Positions 1 through 7,674 of a stretch of 34,625 nucleotides of DNA are shown here, one piece after another. Source of the stretch: Lachnospiraceae bacterium (GTDB lineage: Bacteria > Bacillota > Clostridia > Lachnospirales > Lachnospiraceae); assembly GCA_017428105.1 (NCBI GenBank), contig JAFRRM010000035.1, positions 1 through 34,625 on the forward strand, given 5' to 3'. Within the stretch, counting starts at the first letter, position 1. Every line of letters begins with the position of its first letter. The notes under the pieces were generated by a model that saw nothing but the letters and a program-made list of their open reading frames with translations, had not been told where the DNA came from and made no database searches. Made by a program: the position numbers and the translations under genes.

Positions 1-57
1 AAAGACTGGCAAAAATCCTTGTTTGGGGTTAGAATAGGGGCGTGTTGAATTGTTCAT
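1..57 (-). CDS. Transposase-like ORF, N-terminal fragment cut by window edge
   Basis: An ATG at 57 opens a leftward frame of 19 codons, MNNSTRPYSNPKQGFLPVF, that runs off the window without a stop. The pattern of a polar start followed by QGFLPVF resembles, from memory, the beginning of some clostridial IS1182-like transposases. This is a weak match on very few residues. Support comes from context: the AT-rich composition differs from the GC-rich neighbours, and a strong hairpin lies directly upstream, as insertion sequences often carry to block outside transcription. The ribosome binding site is poor (GGA about six bases before the ATG). It could also be a random open frame at a contig end. 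Confidence 0.35.
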   Translation of the reverse strand, partial: MNNSTRPYSNPKQGFLPVF

Positions 58-76
58 AGCAAGTCCATTCTAACAC

Positions 77-115
77 AAAAAGGGTCACCTGGCTAAAACC
101 AGATGACCTCTTTTT
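77..115. terminator. Bidirectional intrinsic terminator hairpin
   Basis: Arms GGTCACCTGG (83-92) and CCAGATGACC (99-108) pair with one mismatch around a six-base loop. An A-run (77-81) precedes the hairpin and TCTTTTT follows it, so it can terminate transcription in both directions. It separates the edge fragment from queA. A wider inverted repeat, GTTAGAAT (28-35) with ATTCTAAC (67-74), lies beside it. Confidence 0.75.
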
Positions 116-328
116 CGTTAGGGCGTTTTTTCACAGCCCCTGTTATTTTCTTATACCTGACACATATTGCACGAGTTTTTTACTTTCGCATTTTGCATCT
201 TCGCGTGGCGTGTACACCAACCTGCTATTTTTTAATGTGTCATCTACCTGACAAAAACCTTCTAAAAACTGCGTTTTATGTTGATATAGCGTCATATTTG
301 CACTGTTAAAAGGTTTTAAGTTTTGTAC
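116..328. other. AT-rich stretch without a gene
   Basis: No credible gene is seen; the short rightward open frame at 103-309 has no homology I recognise and no ribosome binding site. Composition is clearly more AT-rich than the rest of the window. TACCTGACA occurs twice in direct orientation (154-162 and 245-253), and TGTCA/TGACA forms a small inverted repeat near 237-253. This may be leader DNA of the mobile element at the left edge, but no insertion-sequence end can be placed. Confidence 0.4.
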
Positions 329-1360
329 TCATTTTATGAACATCGCATCCCCGAAGGAGAAAAACCGATACCGTTCCCGGATGGCTTCCTCGTACGCCTT
401 CATGATGTTTTCCCGCCCCGCGAGCGCGGAGACCAGCATCATCAGCGTGGATTTCGGCAGGTGGAAGTTGGTGATCAGGGCGTCCACGATCCTGAACCGG
501 TAACCCGGGTAAATGAAGATGTCCGTCCAGCCGCTGCAGGGCTGCAGCAGGCCGTCCTCCCGGGCTGCCGATTCCAGCGTGCGGCAGCTGGTGGTGCCGA
601 CCGCGATCACGCGGTGTCCCTCCTGCTTCGCTCGGTTGATCAGGGCAGCCGCTTCCGCGTTGACCTCGTAATACTCGCTGTGCATGTGATGCTCTTCCAC
701 TGTGTCGGCCTTGACCGGGCGGAAAGTCCCCAGTCCCACATGCAGTGTGATCTCTGCCACGGAAACGCCTTTTTCCCGGATCTGCGCCAGCAGTTCCTGC
801 GTAAAATGCAGGCCGGCCGTAGGCGCCGCAGCAGAGCCGTCGTACTTGGCGTAGACGGTCTGATAGCGGTTCTTGTCCTCCAGGCGATGGGTGATGTACG
901 GGGGGAGGGGCATCTGGCCCAGCTGATCCAGGATCTCTTCAAAGATCCCGTCAAAGGAAAAGCGGACCAGCCGGTTCCCGTCCGGCAGGACTTCCGTGAT
1001 CTCCCCTTCCAGCAGGCCGCCGCCGAAGGAAAGGCGCGCGCCTTCGCGGCATTTCTTACCGGGACGGACAAGCGTTTCCCAGGTGTTTTCCCGGTCCTCG
1101 ATCCGTTTCAGAAGCAGCAGTTCCACCGCCGCGCCGGTCTCCTTGCGGACGCCCAGCAGGCGGGCGGGGATCACCTTGGTATTGTTGATCACCAGGCAGT
1201 CGCCGGGAAGGAGCTCGCCGATGATGTCGCGGAAAATGCGGTGCGAGATCCCGCCGGTATTCCGGTCCAGCACCAGGAGGCGCGAGGACGAGCGGTCCGC
1301 GAGCGGGTCCTGGGCGATCAGTTCTTGGGGCAGTTCATAATCAAAATCCGATACGTTCAT
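329..1360 (-). CDS. queA: S-adenosylmethionine:tRNA ribosyltransferase-isomerase QueA
   Basis: The 343-residue protein has the normal QueA length. It starts [20 protein letters not shown], the family's characteristic opening, and ends [11 protein letters not shown]. Inside are the usual GLHFT and [10 protein letters not shown] blocks. QueA transfers the ribosyl part of S-adenosylmethionine to 7-aminomethyl-7-deazaguanine in tRNA, making epoxyqueuosine in the wobble position of tRNAs for Tyr, His, Asn and Asp; it acts in the cytoplasm. The start at 1360 is chosen because GAGGACCT lies directly before the ATG; an upstream in-frame start at 1402 adds 14 residues unlike the family. The next gene upstream ends 110 bases away. 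No tgt or other queuosine gene is in the window. Confidence 0.95.
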   Translation of the reverse strand: MNVSDFDYELPQELIAQDPLADRSSSRLLVLDRNTGGISHRIFRDIIGELLPGDCLVINNTKVIPARLLGVRKETGAAVELLLLKRIEDRENTWETLVRPGKKCREGARLSFGGGLLEGEITEVLPDGNRLVRFSFDGIFEEILDQLGQMPLPPYITHRLEDKNRYQTVYAKYDGSAAAPTAGLHFTQELLAQIREKGVSVAEITLHVGLGTFRPVKADTVEEHHMHSEYYEVNAEAAALINRAKQEGHRVIAVGTTSCRTLESAAREDGLLQPCSGWTDIFIYPGYRFRIVDALITNFHLPKSTLMMLVSALAGRENIMKAYEEAIRERYRFFSFGDAMFIK

Positions 1361-1380
1361 AGGTCCTCTATCCGCAGAGT

Positions 1381-1429
1381 GACCCGAGATGACGGTCCGC
1401 ATGAGGTCATGCAGCGCCGGTCCCGGGTC
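1381..1429 (-). other. Possible hairpin in the queA upstream region
   Basis: Outer arms GACCCG (1381-1386) and CGGGTC (1424-1429) enclose an inner inverted repeat GCATGA/TCATGC (1399-1404 and 1407-1412). No U-tract follows, so this is not a normal terminator. It could be a leader structure of queA or chance pairing in GC-rich DNA. Confidence 0.25.
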
Positions 1430-1470
1430 GCTCGCTAATGGTCTTATTCGGCGCGGATCAAGTCCGTGCG

Positions 1471-2715
1471 TTACTCGGCTTTTTCAAAGAAATCAGCGGA
1501 AACGTAGCCTTCCTTGCCGGTGGGCGACTGAGGGTTGCCGTGGCCGTCGTCGGTCAGCATGTCTTTTACATGGACCCAGCCGTCCAGTTCCTCAATGATC
1601 TCCAGGGCATAGCCTTCCGGGAACGCCGCAACGATGTTGTCCTCTTCCGTCGTCATGGAGGAACGCATCCGCAGCACGGAATCATCAACACCGGTCACGT
1701 ACCCGATCGGGCCTTCCGGCACATACGCCGTCGTCGTGGGCTCCGTCACCACCGGCTGCGTCGTGGTGGGCGCTTCCGTGGTCTCGGGCACGTACGTCTC
1801 GTAATTGTTGGTGGCCAGCTGTGCCAGATACTTCTTCAGGATCGGATCGCTTTCCACGGCGTTCTTGTTGGCCGCGCTCACTTCGTTGGAGAGTTTCTCC
1901 ACGGGGCTTCCGTCGTAAGTGTTGACGATGTACTTATATTCCGGCGTGTTCGTGTCGGTCAGGGGCATCAGGCGCAGGTTCTTCTGATCGTCCTGCTTGA
2001 CGTAATACCAGCCGATGGTGGGCAGCTGCGTGTCGATGTTCCAGAACTTGCTGTTGTAGGTCACGAACAGGCCGGTCTCCGTCTTTTTCAGGCCCGGATA
2101 CGCATAAATGCGGATATCGTTATAACTTTCGTACGCCTTGGATTCCAGCGTCATCTGGAGGGAGTTGACGGTCTCTTCGGGGACGACGATCTTTTCCATG
2201 GCGGCCGCGTCCGCTTCGGTCTTGGCCTTGAAATAGTTCTTCACCAGCTGTTCGATCTGCTCGTCCTCGTTCTTGGCCCAGACTTTCTTGCGGTGGTCAC
2301 GGCTGATCAGGATGATCAGAAGGCCGGCCAGCGCCGCCAGGAAGATGGCGCCGCCGATGATGATCGGCTTCCAGGGGATGGGCCGTTTGACCTTCGGTTC
2401 GGAGTACTCTTCTTCGTCATCGTAATAGTCCAGATCGTCCTTTTTCTTCTTATGGACTACGGAAGCGGCTTTGCCAAACGGATTCTTCTTCGCTTTTCCG
2501 GGTGCTTTCGGGGCGGGTTCCTTTGCGGGCTTCTCCGCGGGTTCCTGGCCGGATTTATAGCTTCCGTCGACGAAGATCATCGGTTTGATCTCCGCATCGT
2601 CGGACGTGACGTCGATGGCGTCCGCGGAATAATCGATGTCCGTGAAATCGGAATCGGTCTCATGCAGGTCAAAATTCCAATGGAACAGCCCGTCATTTTT
2701 ATTTTCATTCGCCAT
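1471..2715 (-). CDS. Membrane-anchored protein with C-terminal SH3-type domain
   Basis: This 414-residue protein is not assigned to a named family. The start at 2715 follows AAGGAG with eight bases of spacing. The first ~140 residues are acidic and then lysine-rich, so they look cytoplasmic and disordered. A single membrane helix follows (roughly residues 142-165, [20 protein letters not shown]), then a ~170-residue extracellular region resembling an NTF2/DUF4878-like fold, a Thr/Pro/Glu-rich linker ([19 protein letters not shown]), and a C-terminal bacterial SH3 type segment ([11 protein letters not shown] through GWVHVKD to EGYVSADFF). SH3b domains commonly bind peptidoglycan, so a cell-wall role is inferred. 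It has its own promoter at 2780-2808, divergent from the tRNA gene. Confidence 0.75.
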   Translation of the reverse strand: MANENKNDGLFHWNFDLHETDSDFTDIDYSADAIDVTSDDAEIKPMIFVDGSYKSGQEPAEKPAKEPAPKAPGKAKKNPFGKAASVVHKKKKDDLDYYDDEEEYSEPKVKRPIPWKPIIIGGAIFLAALAGLLIILISRDHRKKVWAKNEDEQIEQLVKNYFKAKTEADAAAMEKIVVPEETVNSLQMTLESKAYESYNDIRIYAYPGLKKTETGLFVTYNSKFWNIDTQLPTIGWYYVKQDDQKNLRLMPLTDTNTPEYKYIVNTYDGSPVEKLSNEVSAANKNAVESDPILKKYLAQLATNNYETYVPETTEAPTTTQPVVTEPTTTAYVPEGPIGYVTGVDDSVLRMRSSMTTEEDNIVAAFPEGYALEIIEELDGWVHVKDMLTDDGHGNPQSPTGKEGYVSADFFEKAE

Positions 2716-2779
2716 GATCAAGACTCCTTTTCGTGCAGTTTGAACGCAGCGGCTTTTGCAGCTCTCTGCATACACCGTC

Positions 2780-2808
2780 ATCATACCAAAGGGAAGAATT
2801 ATTGTCAA
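2780..2808 (-). promoter_or_regulatory. Promoter of the SH3-type membrane protein
   Basis: On the minus strand, TTGACA (2803-2808), a 17-base spacer and TATGAT (2780-2785) form a near-consensus housekeeping promoter. It lies about 65 bases upstream of the start codon at 2715. Confidence 0.75.
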
Positions 2809-2825
2809 AACTTTTTTCGAAAGAC

Positions 2826-2854
2826 TTGATACTTTTGACGAATTGTTGTAAGAT
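2826..2854 (+). promoter_or_regulatory. Promoter of tRNA-Arg
   Basis: TTGATA (2826-2831), a 17-base spacer and TAAGAT (2849-2854) lie 10 bases before the tRNA, which fits the short leaders of tRNA genes. It diverges from the promoter at 2780-2808. Confidence 0.75.
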
Positions 2855-2864
2855 ACTCCTGCGC

Positions 2865-2936
2865 GCACCAGTAGCTCAGTGGATAGAGCGGCGGCCTCCG
2901 GAGCCACAGACGTAGGTTCGATTCCTATCTGGTGTA
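2865..2936 (+). tRNA. tRNA-Arg, anticodon CCG
   Basis: A full cloverleaf can be drawn. The acceptor arm is GCACCAG with CTGGTGT (first pair G-U) and discriminator A. The D arm is GCTC/GAGC, and the anticodon loop CTCCGGA carries anticodon CCG. The T arm is GTAGG-TTCGATT-CCTAT. The anticodon stem has one C-A mismatch (GCGGC with GCCAC). The 3' CCA is not encoded. A T-rich run (ACTTTTTT) follows, but no clear terminator hairpin. Anticodon CCG reads the CGG arginine codon, as suits a GC-rich genome. Confidence 0.93.
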
Positions 2937-2972
2937 CTTTTTTATCCCTTGATCCCCCCGTCAAGGTCTCAA

Positions 2973-3776
2973 ATGGATCATGTTTCTTTCTGCGGTGAGT
3001 TTTACCGTCTTATTTCCGTGCGGCTTCCTTCCGCGGTCCTCCCGGAACAGGACCCTGCCTCCCTTGCCCGTCACGGCGGATGGCATTATCCGTCCGTGCG
3101 GGATAAAAATGCCTATTTCTTTGACTGCGGGACCGCTTACCGGCAGTATCTGGCCGGAGCGCCGCTCACGGAGATCGCAGATGCCGCCGAGTACGATTTT
3201 CTGCATCATCAGTGGGATTTGTCCGCGGCGTCCGTGGGGCATGAGATCACCGGCGCGGTCCGGCCGCAGTGGGCGCTCCGCCTCCGGCCGGCTGCCGAGA
3301 ACCAGGCCGGAGATCTTTCCCCGTTCTGTCTCTGCTGGGACCGGTATCTGCTGGAGCCTCTCTGCCGTTTCCTGTCGTCCGCTTCATTTTCCTTTCAGTC
3401 CGTCCGCTCGGAGGATCTGGCGCGGCTGGGGACGGACGAGGCCGGATTCTGGGAACGGTTCTGGAAAGAACTCCCGCAGCAGGATCCGCCGGAGCTCGGC
3501 GGCGACCTCATCCTCACCGGCCGGCGCGGCCTGTACGGAGCTGCCGTCCTCTTCTATCCGGGACTGCTGTCCCGTCTGCACGGCCGGTTCTCCGATTTCC
3601 GCCTGCTGCTCAGCAGTCCTCACGAGGCCGTCATTTTCCCGGCGGCCGGCGTCCCGCAGAACGACGGGGTCCGACGTCCCGGCGCCCGGATCCCAAACGC
3701 CGATGCCGCGGAAGAGCCGGGTTTTGTTCCGGCACTGTTTCAATATACGGTAGAGACCGGGCTCACGCCTTGCTAA
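2973..3776 (+). CDS. DUF5688-like protein, diverged
   Basis: The 267-residue cytoplasmic protein has no signal peptide or membrane helix. Two segments recall the DUF5688 family common in Lachnospiraceae: AYRQYLAGAPLTEIADAAEY near the N-terminus, and LTGRRGLYGAAVLFYPGLL followed by LLLSSPHEAVIFP near the C-terminus, where typical members read VLTN...GAA...YPGVL and LPSSIHEVI. The function of the family is unknown. The start at 2973 has AAGG six bases upstream; an in-frame ATG at 2949 would add eight residues. It lies 36 bases after the tRNA and may be co-transcribed with it. The match is from memory, and the protein is distant from the family consensus. Confidence 0.65.
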   Translation: MDHVSFCGEFYRLISVRLPSAVLPEQDPASLARHGGWHYPSVRDKNAYFFDCGTAYRQYLAGAPLTEIADAAEYDFLHHQWDLSAASVGHEITGAVRPQWALRLRPAAENQAGDLSPFCLCWDRYLLEPLCRFLSSASFSFQSVRSEDLARLGTDEAGFWERFWKELPQQDPPELGGDLILTGRRGLYGAAVLFYPGLLSRLHGRFSDFRLLLSSPHEAVIFPAAGVPQNDGVRRPGARIPNADAAEEPGFVPALFQYTVETGLTPC

Positions 3777-3802
3777 ATATGGTATTTTTCTCCATCTTCT
3801 CC

Positions 3803-3831
3803 TTGACATTTTTTCGGAATTTGGATAAATT
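3803..3831 (+). promoter_or_regulatory. Promoter of the DUF1846 gene
   Basis: TTGACA (3803-3808), a 17-base spacer and TAAATT (3826-3831) lie about 20 bases before the start codon at 3851, leaving only a very short leader. Confidence 0.7.
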
Positions 3832-3850
3832 GGTTAGGTGGAGGTTTCCT

Positions 3851-5338
3851 ATGAACAAGCTCGGATTTGACAATGATCGCTATCTTTCCCTGCAGTCCCA
3901 GATGATCCGCGAGCGGATCGAATCCTTCGGCGGCAAACTGTATCTGGAGTTCGGCGGCAAGCTCTTCGACGACTACCACGCCTCCCGCGTGCTGCCCGGT
4001 TTCCAGCCCGACAGCAAGATCAACATGCTGAAGCAGCTGAAGGACCGCGCGGAGATCGTCATTGCGGTCAGCGCGAACGACATCGAAAAGAACAAAGTCC
4101 GCGGCGATCTGGGCATCACCTACGATCTCGACGTGCTGCGCCTGATCGATGCCTTCCGCGGGAACGATCTGTACGTCGGCAGCGTGGTCCTGACACATTA
4201 CACCGGCCAGGAAGCGGCGGGCCAGTTCTGCGCCCGGCTGGAGAATCTGGGCGTCAAAGTGTACAAGCACTACATCATCGCCGGTTATCCGCTGGACGTG
4301 GAGCACATCGTGAGCGCCGACGGTTTCGGCAAGAACGATTACATCGAGACCTCCCGCCCGCTGGTCGTCGTGACGGCGCCCGGCCCCGGCAGCGGCAAAA
4401 TGGCCACCTGCCTCTCCCAGCTCTATCACGAAAACGAGCGCGGCATCAAAGCCGGCTATGCGAAGTTCGAAACGTTCCCGATCTGGAACCTGCCGCTCAA
4501 GCACCCGGTCAACCTGGCATACGAAGCCGCCACGGCGGACCTGAACGACGTGAACATGATCGACCCCTTCCACCTGGAAGCCTACGGCGTCACCACGGTC
4601 AACTACAACCGCGACGTGGAGATCTTCCCGGTGCTGGAGGCCATCTTTGCCAAGATCTACGGCAAATGCCCCTACAAATCTCCCACCGACATGGGCGTCA
4701 ACATGGCCGGCAACTGCATCGTGGATGACGAAGCCGTCTGCGCCGCCGCCAAACAGGAGATCCTGCGCCGCTATTACACCGCCCTCATGGAAAAACGCCT
4801 GGGCCGCGGCAGCGACAGCGAAGTGCAGAAGATCCTGCTGCTGATGAAGCAGGCCGACATCACCACGGACGACCGCCCGGTGGTCGCCGCCGCGCTGGCC
4901 CGCCAGGAAGAGACCGGCAATCCCAGCGTCGCCATCGAGCTCAACGACGGCCGCATCATCACCGGCAAGACCTCCGACCTGCTGGGCGCCGCCTCCGCCG
5001 TCCTGCTCAACGCCCTGAAGAAGCTGGGCGGCATCGACCCGGCCATCCTCCTGATGGAGCCGGACATCATCGAGCCCATCTGCGAGCTCAAGACGCACCA
5101 CCTGGGGAATCACAACCCGCGCCTCCACACGGACGAAGTGCTGATCGCCCTGGCCATCTGCGCCTCGCGCAGCGAAGTGGCGAAGAAAGCGATGGACCAG
5201 CTGGACAAACTCGCCGGCTGCGAAGCCCACTCCACGGTCATCCTCTCCCCGGTCGACATGGCGACGTTCCACAAGCTGGGCGTCCACCTGACCTGCGAAC
5301 CGAAACATCAGACGAAAAAGCTTTTCCACCGGAGATGA
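3851..5338 (+). CDS. DUF1846 (UPF0371) family protein
   Basis: The 495-residue protein matches DUF1846/UPF0371 over its full length. It begins MNKLGFDNDRYLSLQSQMI and contains FGGKLFDDYHASRVLPGF, the VTAPGPGSGKMATCLSQLY nucleotide-binding-like loop (about residues 177-195), PTDMGVNMAGNCIVDD, and LGNHNPRLHTDEVLIAL near the end. The family is widespread in Firmicutes and its biochemical role is not established; the P-loop-like motif suggests ATP or nucleotide binding. A GGAGG sequence lies 7 bases before the ATG at 3851. It has its own promoter and is closed by a strong terminator, so it is probably monocistronic. Confidence 0.93.
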   Translation: MNKLGFDNDRYLSLQSQMIRERIESFGGKLYLEFGGKLFDDYHASRVLPGFQPDSKINMLKQLKDRAEIVIAVSANDIEKNKVRGDLGITYDLDVLRLIDAFRGNDLYVGSVVLTHYTGQEAAGQFCARLENLGVKVYKHYIIAGYPLDVEHIVSADGFGKNDYIETSRPLVVVTAPGPGSGKMATCLSQLYHENERGIKAGYAKFETFPIWNLPLKHPVNLAYEAATADLNDVNMIDPFHLEAYGVTTVNYNRDVEIFPVLEAIFAKIYGKCPYKSPTDMGVNMAGNCIVDDEAVCAAAKQEILRRYYTALMEKRLGRGSDSEVQKILLLMKQADITTDDRPVVAAALARQEETGNPSVAIELNDGRIITGKTSDLLGAASAVLLNALKKLGGIDPAILLMEPDIIEPICELKTHHLGNHNPRLHTDEVLIALAICASRSEVAKKAMDQLDKLAGCEAHSTVILSPVDMATFHKLGVHLTCEPKHQTKKLFHRR

Positions 5339-5397
5339 TCGTCGGTTTTACCGGGAAGGCGCTTCCAGGCAGCCGATAATAAATCAAAAACAGAAAA

Positions 5398-5432
5398 CAG
5401 GCGTGTCCATAGTCGGGCACGCCTGCTTTTTT
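5398..5432. terminator. Intrinsic terminator between converging genes
   Basis: An 11-base stem, CAGGCGTGTCC (5398-5408) with GGGCACGCCTG (5415-5425), and a six-base loop are followed by CTTTTTTC on the plus strand. An A-rich stretch precedes the stem, so it can also end leftward transcription from the CPBP gene. It lies between the converging DUF1846 and CPBP genes. Confidence 0.9.
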
Positions 5433-5470
5433 CATTCGGAATTTGGGTTGAAAACCGTGGTTCTTCGGAA

Positions 5471-6211
5471 TCACGCTTCCCTCACTGCATCCGGCCTGTT
5501 GACCGCCGGCGTCTCCACGCGTCTGATCAGATACAGGCAGTACGCAGCTGCGATGACGATCATAAGGCCGTGCACGACCCAGTTGAGCACGGAGGACATT
5601 TCGCCCGCCGCGAATTTGGAGAATACATCGGTCAGGCTATGGGACAAAATGCACGGGAGAAGGCTTCCGCTTTTGTAAAAGACCAGCGTAACGATAAATC
5701 CGAACGCCACCGCGAAAACCACCTGAACCAGCGTCTCGCCCAGTTGCTGGCCGGTAAAAAGATTCAGGATATGCCCCGCGCCGAAAGTAACGGAGGACAC
5801 GATCACGGCCGGCTTAACGCCGCTTTCCTTCAGCATGGCCTTGAACAGAAAGCCCCGGAAGATCAGCTCCTCGGCAAACCCGACCAGCGCCATGGATACG
5901 ACCGCACAGATCTGCCCCGGGAGCGGATAACGCACCGAGATGCCGCCCCAGAGGTTGAAGCTCGCAATGATCCACAGCGGAAGAAACCAGAGCATGGCCC
6001 GGCTGTTTCCGGCCCATCCGGCCAGACCGTATTTCTCCATCAGTCCGTTCTTCTTCACGAACAGGAACATCAGCACGGAGACCGCGATCAGCCCCAGCAT
6101 CATATAAAGGCTGTCGTCCCCGAGGTTGCGCAGTGTCCCCATGGAGACCGTATACAGAACGATCCAGAAGACGGCAAAAGTGATCTCGCTTTTTTCATAC
6201 AGTTTTTTCAT
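5471..6211 (-). CDS. CPBP-family intramembrane metalloprotease
   Basis: The 246-residue polytopic membrane protein carries the signatures of the CPBP (CAAX protease and bacteriocin-processing, Abi) family: motif 1 EELIFR at residues 114-119 and motif 2 FGAGH ending at His147. Those glutamates and histidines are the presumed metal-binding catalytic residues. Family members cleave prenylated proteins or peptides, or give bacteriocin self-immunity; the substrate here is unknown. The start at 6211 is chosen for GGAGGGAGATC directly before the ATG. The gene overlaps the 3' end of the upstream TetR gene by 17 bases, so the two are translationally coupled and the protease is probably controlled by that regulator. 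Confidence 0.85.
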   Translation of the reverse strand: MKKLYEKSEITFAVFWIVLYTVSMGTLRNLGDDSLYMMLGLIAVSVLMFLFVKKNGLMEKYGLAGWAGNSRAMLWFLPLWIIASFNLWGGISVRYPLPGQICAVVSMALVGFAEELIFRGFLFKAMLKESGVKPAVIVSSVTFGAGHILNLFTGQQLGETLVQVVFAVAFGFIVTLVFYKSGSLLPCILSHSLTDVFSKFAAGEMSSVLNWVVHGLMIVIAAAYCLYLIRRVETPAVNRPDAVREA

Positions 6212-6779
6212 GATCTCCCTCCTGTTCGACGGCAAGCAATGCCCCGATGAAAGCGCGCTCCAGATGCGATGCGATCAGATCTTCGTCATATTCCAGCTTA
6301 TTGTTGGCAATGATGCTGGCATATCCGTGGACAAACAGCGCGACTGTTAAAAAGATCCCTTTTGTCTTTTCCCTGTCCAGCCCGATGCCTTCCTGCATGG
6401 CGGACAGGACCGGGACCAGTTCTTCGGAGTCGATCATCTCCAGCAGATTATTCTCTTTGGCATACCCGGACTGAAACAGGAAGCGGAACAGATGGGGCTC
6501 CCTGATCGCGAAGCGGATATAGTTGAGGCCGATCTCCAGGAGCGGGTCGAACTTTCCGGAAGCGCGCATCAGATACTCCGTATGATAGCGGTCCGTCCGG
6601 GAATAAACGGCCCTCTTCAGGTCTTCCATCGTGGCGAAATGATACATGACCGGCTGGGTGGAACAGTTCAATTTCTGGGCGACCGTTCTGGCGTTGACCG
6701 CTTCCGCGCCGGATCCGCGCGCGATCTCAAACGCGGCGTCCACGATCATCTCCCGGGTGATTCTGCTTTTCGGCGGCAT
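6195..6779 (-). CDS. TetR-family transcriptional regulator
   Basis: The 194-residue protein starts MPPKSRITREMIVDAAFEIA, a normal TetR_N helix-turn-helix region (about residues 7-53, including AVNARTVAQKLNCSTQPVMYHF), followed by a helical ligand-binding domain. The start at 6779 follows AGGAG; the longer open frame upstream crosses the promoter and is not used. Directly upstream are a strong promoter and two overlapping palindromes, suggesting autorepression. The only gene downstream in the operon is the CPBP protease, the likely regulated function. The inducer cannot be predicted. Confidence 0.88.
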   Translation of the reverse strand: MPPKSRITREMIVDAAFEIARGSGAEAVNARTVAQKLNCSTQPVMYHFATMEDLKRAVYSRTDRYHTEYLMRASGKFDPLLEIGLNYIRFAIREPHLFRFLFQSGYAKENNLLEMIDSEELVPVLSAMQEGIGLDREKTKGIFLTVALFVHGYASIIANNKLEYDEDLIASHLERAFIGALLAVEQEGDHEKTV

Positions 6780-6801
6780 GGCTTCTCCTATAAAAGCATT
6801 T

Positions 6802-6821
6802 GTTATATAACATAAGTTATA
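6802..6821. promoter_or_regulatory. Probable TetR operator
   Basis: A perfect 10-base palindrome, GTTATATAAC (6802-6811), overlaps a second inverted repeat ATAAC-N4-GTTAT (6807-6820). Together they cover the -10 box and start region of the TetR promoter, the classic place for autorepression. Binding by this regulator is inferred from position. Confidence 0.55.
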
Positions 6822-6844
6822 AATATAGCCGATGCGTTTGTCAA
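6816..6844 (-). promoter_or_regulatory. Promoter of the TetR-CPBP operon
   Basis: On the minus strand, TTGACA (6839-6844), a 17-base spacer and TATAAC (6816-6821) give an almost perfect housekeeping promoter, overlapped by palindromes at its downstream side. Confidence 0.8.
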
Positions 6845-6854
6845 GACGTTTTCC

Positions 6855-6892
6855 GAAAAAAAAGAAAGACGCTTTCAAACGAAGCGTCTCTT
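6855..6892 (-). terminator. Terminator of the methyltransferase gene
   Basis: AGACGCTT (6867-6874) pairs with AAGCGTCT (6882-6889). On the minus strand the stem is followed by TTTCTTTTTTTT. It lies about 75 bases beyond the stop of the gene ending at 6967 and insulates the TetR promoter. Confidence 0.88.
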
Positions 6893-6966
6893 TCCGGGCG
6901 GTCCGCCTTTCTATGGACCTGTTATTGCCGCGGCTGTCTGATCCCGCTCATTCCGCGTTTACCGGT

Positions 6967-7590
6967 TCATGGTCTCCGGGGCAGCGTCAGTATCCCGGCG
7001 CAGTCAGAGACCTGAGTATATGTCAGGTCCGGAAGGTCTTCTCTCAACTCATCGGCAACGAAATAGAACTCCTCTTCGTCCCACTCCTCTCCCGCCGCCT
7101 CCCGGCAGCGCTCGAGGCCCGCACGCGTCTCAAACGCGACGTCGCCGATCAGGATCATTCCGCCGGGGGCCAGCCGGTCCGCCAGCATTCGGAGAAACGG
7201 AACTTTCTGCGCATCCGTCAGGTGATGCAGGGAGTAGGTGGCCACGATGAAATCGTACTTCCGGGCTCGCAGCGGTTCCGCCAGGCCGTCAGTGAAATCG
7301 CCCGGACATAACTGCGCTTCCGGCATTTTGGCGGAGGCCAGTTCGATCATCCGGGGCGAGAAATCCTGTCCGTAAATAGTACATCCGTGCTCATACAGTT
7401 TCGCGGTAAGCGTGCCCGTGCCGAAGCCGATGTCCAGCACCGAGGCACCTGGCTTTTCCATGACGATCCGGAAAATGCCTCCCAACACCTCCCTGTACCC
7501 GGCAAAAGGATACGTATTTTCCTCATCGGAGAGGCCGACCGCTTTGTCGTATCCGTCCGCCCACAGATCAAAGCCTTTAGTATCCAGCAT
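6967..7590 (-). CDS. Class I SAM-dependent methyltransferase
   Basis: The 207-residue soluble protein has a Rossmann methyltransferase fold. Motif I is SVLDIGFGTGTLTAKLYEHG, the acidic end of strand 2 is in YGQDFSPRMIELA, and motif IV is DFIVATYSLHHL, followed by LAPGGMILIGDV. It resembles YrrT/ubiE-like small-molecule methyltransferases, but the substrate cannot be read from the sequence. The start at 7590 is preferred because GGAAAGGA precedes it; an ATG eight codons upstream lacks a ribosome binding site. No clear promoter is seen in the gap after the pnp terminator, so it may be transcribed by read-through. Confidence 0.82.
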   Translation of the reverse strand: MLDTKGFDLWADGYDKAVGLSDEENTYPFAGYREVLGGIFRIVMEKPGASVLDIGFGTGTLTAKLYEHGCTIYGQDFSPRMIELASAKMPEAQLCPGDFTDGLAEPLRARKYDFIVATYSLHHLTDAQKVPFLRMLADRLAPGGMILIGDVAFETRAGLERCREAAGEEWDEEEFYFVADELREDLPDLTYTQVSDCAGILTLPRRP

Positions 7591-7636
7591 ATTTCGGTAT
7601 CCTTTCCCATCCACCGCTCAGGCCTGACAGATCGGC

Positions 7637-7666
7637 ATAAAAAGCGGGGCCGGTCTCCCGGCCCCG
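7637..7666 (-). terminator. Terminator of pnp
   Basis: A nine-base GC stem, CGGGGCCGG (7645-7653) with CCGGCCCCG (7658-7666), and a four-base loop are followed on the minus strand by CTTTTTATG. It begins within ten bases of the pnp stop codon. Confidence 0.88.
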
Positions 7667-7674
7667 TTCCGTAT

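Noticed and set aside
3773..5329. A 518-codon leftward open frame
   Set aside because: Antisense to the DUF1846 gene, with shadow composition and no start signal.
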